From DASQHY01 sp036390175 (GTDB taxonomy: Bacteria > Acidobacteriota > Terriglobia > Acidiferrales > UBA7541): a DNA stretch of 12,542 bases. How positions within the stretch are numbered: the stretch's first letter is position 1; each line of letters opens with the position of its first letter. Positions 10,722 through 12,542 of this stretch are shown piece by piece. The notes under the pieces were generated by a model. The model had not been told where the DNA came from. It saw only the letters and a list, made by a program, of their open reading frames with translations, and did no database searches. The position numbers and the translations under genes are program-made. The stretch lies in contig DASWCG010000178.1 in assembly GCA_036390175.1 (NCBI GenBank), positions 1 to 12,542 of the forward strand, in the 5' to 3' direction.

Positions 10722-12153
10722 AGAGCGCAAATCCGCCGGCGTCTTCGAACGCTTGCGCCAATTGCAATACGCGCGCCTCGGCGAAGGCCGGCCCAAGTAT
10801 TTGCATGCCTACCGGCAAGCCGCCGCGCGTCTTCCCGCACGGCACGGAAATGCCAGGCACGCCCGCCAGGGATCCCGTAACCGTATAAATATCAGAGAGA
10901 TACATCTGCAGCGGGTCCTCCGTCCTCTCGCCGAGTTTGAATGCCGGAACCGGCGATGTGGGCGTAACGATAGCGTCCACTTTTGCGAATGCATCGCGGA
11001 AATCCTGCGCGATGAGTGAGCGGACTTTCTGGCCTTTCAGATAATACGCGTCGTAGTAGCCTGCGGAAAGGACGTACGTTCCCAGCATGATGCGCCGCTT
11101 CACTTCCTGTCCAAAACCGCGGCCGCGGGTTTTCCTGTACATTTCGATCAATGTTTCTCCCGGTACGCGCGGGCCGTAGCGCACGCCGTCGTAGCGCGCC
11201 AGGTTGGAACTGGCCTCGGCCGTGGCGATGATGTAGTACGTCGCGATGGCGTAATCGGTGTGCGGCATGCGGATTTCCATCGGCTGGCAGCCCAGCTTTT
11301 TCAGCAGCGCGATCCCCGATTCAATCTTTCGGCGCACTTCGTCGTGCATTCCCGGGCCGAAGTATTCCCTGGGGATGCCGATGCGGAGCCCTTTCACCGG
11401 CTTCGCCATTTCAGACAAGTAGTCGGACACCGGGGCGCTCGCGGACGTGGAATCGTTAGGGTCGCGCCCGGCGATGATGCCCATCACCTTTGCCGCGTCG
11501 CGAACGGTGCGAGTGAGCGGGCCAATGCGGTCGAGCGAAGACGCAAAGGCGATGAGGCCATAGCGGGAAACACGCCCATAGCTGGGCATCATCGCGGGGA
11601 TTCCGCACAGCGCACCGGGCTGGCGAATCGAGCCGCCGGTGTCGGTGCCGAGCGCGGCAACCGCCAGGCCGTCGGCCACCGCCGCGGCCGAGCCCCCACT
11701 GGATCCGCCCGGGACGCGTCCAGGCGCGGCGGGATTATGCACCGGGCCATAGGCGGAATTCTCGTTCGAGCTACCCATAGCAAACTCGTCGCAGTTGGTT
11801 TTGCCCAGCAGGATTGCCCCGGCGCGTTCGAGCCACTCGACGGCGGTGGCGTCATACGGCGGCGTGTAGGTTTCCAGGATTCGCGAGCCGCACGTGGAAC
11901 GCACGCCGCGGGTGCTGATGACGTCTTTGATGGCCATCGGGACGCCGGCCAGAAGCGGTAAGGGAGCTTTTTCTGCGATGAGGCGGTCTATCTTCTCTGC
12001 CTGGGCATAGGCGCGCTCCGGACAGAGCGTCAGAAACGCATTCAGCTCCGGGTTGCGCCGTTCAATGCGCGCGTAAGAGTCCGACACCAACTCTCGTGCG
12101 GAGATCTGCTTGGCTTCCAGGGATTCCCGCACGGATTCAATCGTCCAGGCCAT
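10720..12153 (-). CDS. gatA: Aspartyl/glutamyl-tRNA(Asn/Gln) amidotransferase subunit A
   Basis: GatA is the glutaminase subunit of GatCAB. It releases ammonia from glutamine, which GatB then uses to convert misacylated Glu-tRNA(Gln) or Asp-tRNA(Asn) to the correct aminoacyl-tRNA in the cytosol. The protein has 477 residues, normal for the family. The amidase Ser-cisSer-Lys triad is intact: K76 (in AIKD), cis-S151 (in PGGSSGGS) and nucleophile S175 (in DTGGSIR), each three positions below the S. aureus numbering. Family signatures ARYDGVRYG (319-327) and EVKRRIMLGTYVLSAGYYDAYY (from 350) are present, and D421 lies where a glutamine-binding aspartate is expected. Residues 184-192 read GIPAMMPSY, whereas most relatives have a form like GVVGLKPTY. 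The start is ATG 12153, with GGGGG at 12163-12167 nine bases upstream. gatC lies upstream across a 92-bp gap holding a parS site; a DinB-family gene follows after nine bases. Confidence 0.97.
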   Translation of the reverse strand: MAWTIESVRESLEAKQISARELVSDSYARIERRNPELNAFLTLCPERAYAQAEKIDRLIAEKAPLPLLAGVPMAIKDVISTRGVRSTCGSRILETYTPPYDATAVEWLERAGAILLGKTNCDEFAMGSSNENSAYGPVHNPAAPGRVPGGSSGGSAAAVADGLAVAALGTDTGGSIRQPGALCGIPAMMPSYGRVSRYGLIAFASSLDRIGPLTRTVRDAAKVMGIIAGRDPNDSTSASAPVSDYLSEMAKPVKGLRIGIPREYFGPGMHDEVRRKIESGIALLKKLGCQPMEIRMPHTDYAIATYYIIATAEASSNLARYDGVRYGPRVPGETLIEMYRKTRGRGFGQEVKRRIMLGTYVLSAGYYDAYYLKGQKVRSLIAQDFRDAFAKVDAIVTPTSPVPAFKLGERTEDPLQMYLSDIYTVTGSLAGVPGISVPCGKTRGGLPVGMQILGPAFAEARVLQLAQAFEDAGGFAL

Positions 12154-12173
12154 TCCGTTATTCCCCCGATCAA

Positions 12174-12195
12174 GAATGTTTCACGTGAAACATTC
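12174..12195. other. parS centromere-like site (ParB loading site)
   Basis: The 16-mer TGTTTCACGTGAAACA at 12177-12192 is a perfect palindrome and matches the widely conserved chromosomal parS consensus, differing from the well-known B. subtilis version at one position. The symmetry extends to 22 bp (12174-12195). ParB binds such sites, spreads along DNA and works with ParA and SMC in origin segregation. The site is in the non-coding gap between gatC and gatA, where it would be part of the transcribed leader if the two genes are co-transcribed. Confidence 0.9.
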
Positions 12196-12245
12196 CAGGT
12201 AACGCTATGAGACGAAACGAGTTCCGGCCGCGCGAATGATTCCCA

Positions 12246-12542
12246 TCATCGCTCGATCACCCTGGGCACACGGAAATAATGCGCCTTGGCGTCCGGCGCC
12301 TGCGCCAGAACCTCTTCTGCGACCTGGCAGGGAATCACCGCGTCCTCGCGAAGCGTGGCGCCGGCTGCTCCGGCTTCAGCCGTCAGAACCTGCGCCATGG
12401 GCTCCACGTTGGAGGTGTCCAATTCGTTGAGCTTGCCGACGTATTCCAGGATATGGTCGAGCTGGCTCTGGAAGGTCGCGGTTTCGGCCTCGGAAAGCTC
12501 CAAATAGGCCAGTTCAGCTACTCGCAAAACGTCTTCGCGGGT
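12246..12542 (-). CDS. gatC: Aspartyl/glutamyl-tRNA(Asn/Gln) amidotransferase subunit C (5' end cut by window edge)
   Basis: GatC is the small subunit that wraps round and stabilises the GatA-GatB interface in GatCAB. The visible part is 98 residues, beginning TREDVLRVAELAYLELSEAE and containing NELDTSNVEPMAQVL, LREDAV and the ending YFRVPRVIER, all typical of GatC. A TTG at 12527 could be mistaken for a start, but the frame continues to the window edge with the conserved TREDVLRVAELA sequence, so that TTG is an internal leucine codon. The true start is outside the window, probably only a few codons away. The order gatC then gatA on the minus strand is normal. The two are separated by 92 bp rather than the usual tight spacing, and that gap holds the parS site. 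gatB is not in the window. Confidence 0.95.
   Translation of the reverse strand, partial: TREDVLRVAELAYLELSEAETATFQSQLDHILEYVGKLNELDTSNVEPMAQVLTAEAGAAGATLREDAVIPCQVAEEVLAQAPDAKAHYFRVPRVIER

Noticed and set aside
11260..11961. A 233-codon plus-strand open frame opposite gatA
   Set aside because: It is antisense to gatA, which carries all its catalytic motifs; the plus-strand product is Arg/Ala/Gly-rich with no domain.
12246..12527. gatC starting at TTG 12527
   Set aside because: The frame stays open to the window edge and encodes the conserved TREDVLRVAELA sequence, so the gene is truncated by the window and the TTG is internal.

Overview
The window reads as ordinary chromosomal DNA of a GC-rich Gram-negative-type bacterium. 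My best guess is an acidobacterium (Acidobacteriota). This rests on the style of the RpoC N-terminus, two lineage-flavoured hypothetical proteins, the PAS-rich hybrid kinase and the secreted metallo-beta-lactamase-fold enzyme. It is a memory-based inference, not a search result. There is no insertion sequence, CRISPR array, tRNA or rRNA that I can see.

Layout, left to right. (1) 25-4221, + strand: complete rpoC, the RNA polymerase beta' subunit, read from a TTG codon behind a strong Shine-Dalgarno sequence. It is closed by a 14-bp perfect hairpin terminator at 4254-4294, so the rpoBC transcription unit appears to end here. (2) 4436-7099, + strand: an 887-residue hybrid histidine kinase with two membrane helices, three PAS-like domains, HisKA, HATPase and a C-terminal receiver. 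(3) 7128-8207, - strand: a convergent gene for a secreted or membrane-anchored protein of unknown function. (4) 8414-9466, + strand: a divergently transcribed exported metallo-beta-lactamase-fold hydrolase with a full set of metal ligands. (5) 9519-9547: a hairpin that probably terminates transcription from both sides. (6) 9576-9851, - strand: a small protein with a helix-turn-helix-like segment and a CPxCxH tail. About 340 bp of relatively AT-rich non-coding DNA with several inverted repeats lies upstream of it. (7) 10192-12542, - strand: a gatC-gatA-DinB-family cluster. GatC and GatA are two subunits of the glutamine amidotransferase that makes Gln-tRNA(Gln) and/or Asn-tRNA(Asn). gatC runs off the right edge of the window, and gatB is not here.

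The most notable non-coding element is a perfect 16-bp parS palindrome (TGTTTCACGTGAAACA, 12177-12192) inside a 22-bp perfect palindrome in the gatC-gatA gap. parS sites are loaded by ParB for chromosome segregation and usually cluster near the replication origin, so this stretch is probably origin-proximal.

Functionally the window mixes core information-processing genes (rpoC, gatC, gatA) with a signalling protein, two exported proteins and a small putative regulator. I see no convincing new multi-gene system. The items most worth follow-up are the parS site, the small HTH/CPxCxH protein with its palindromic upstream region, and an unusual signature segment in GatA.
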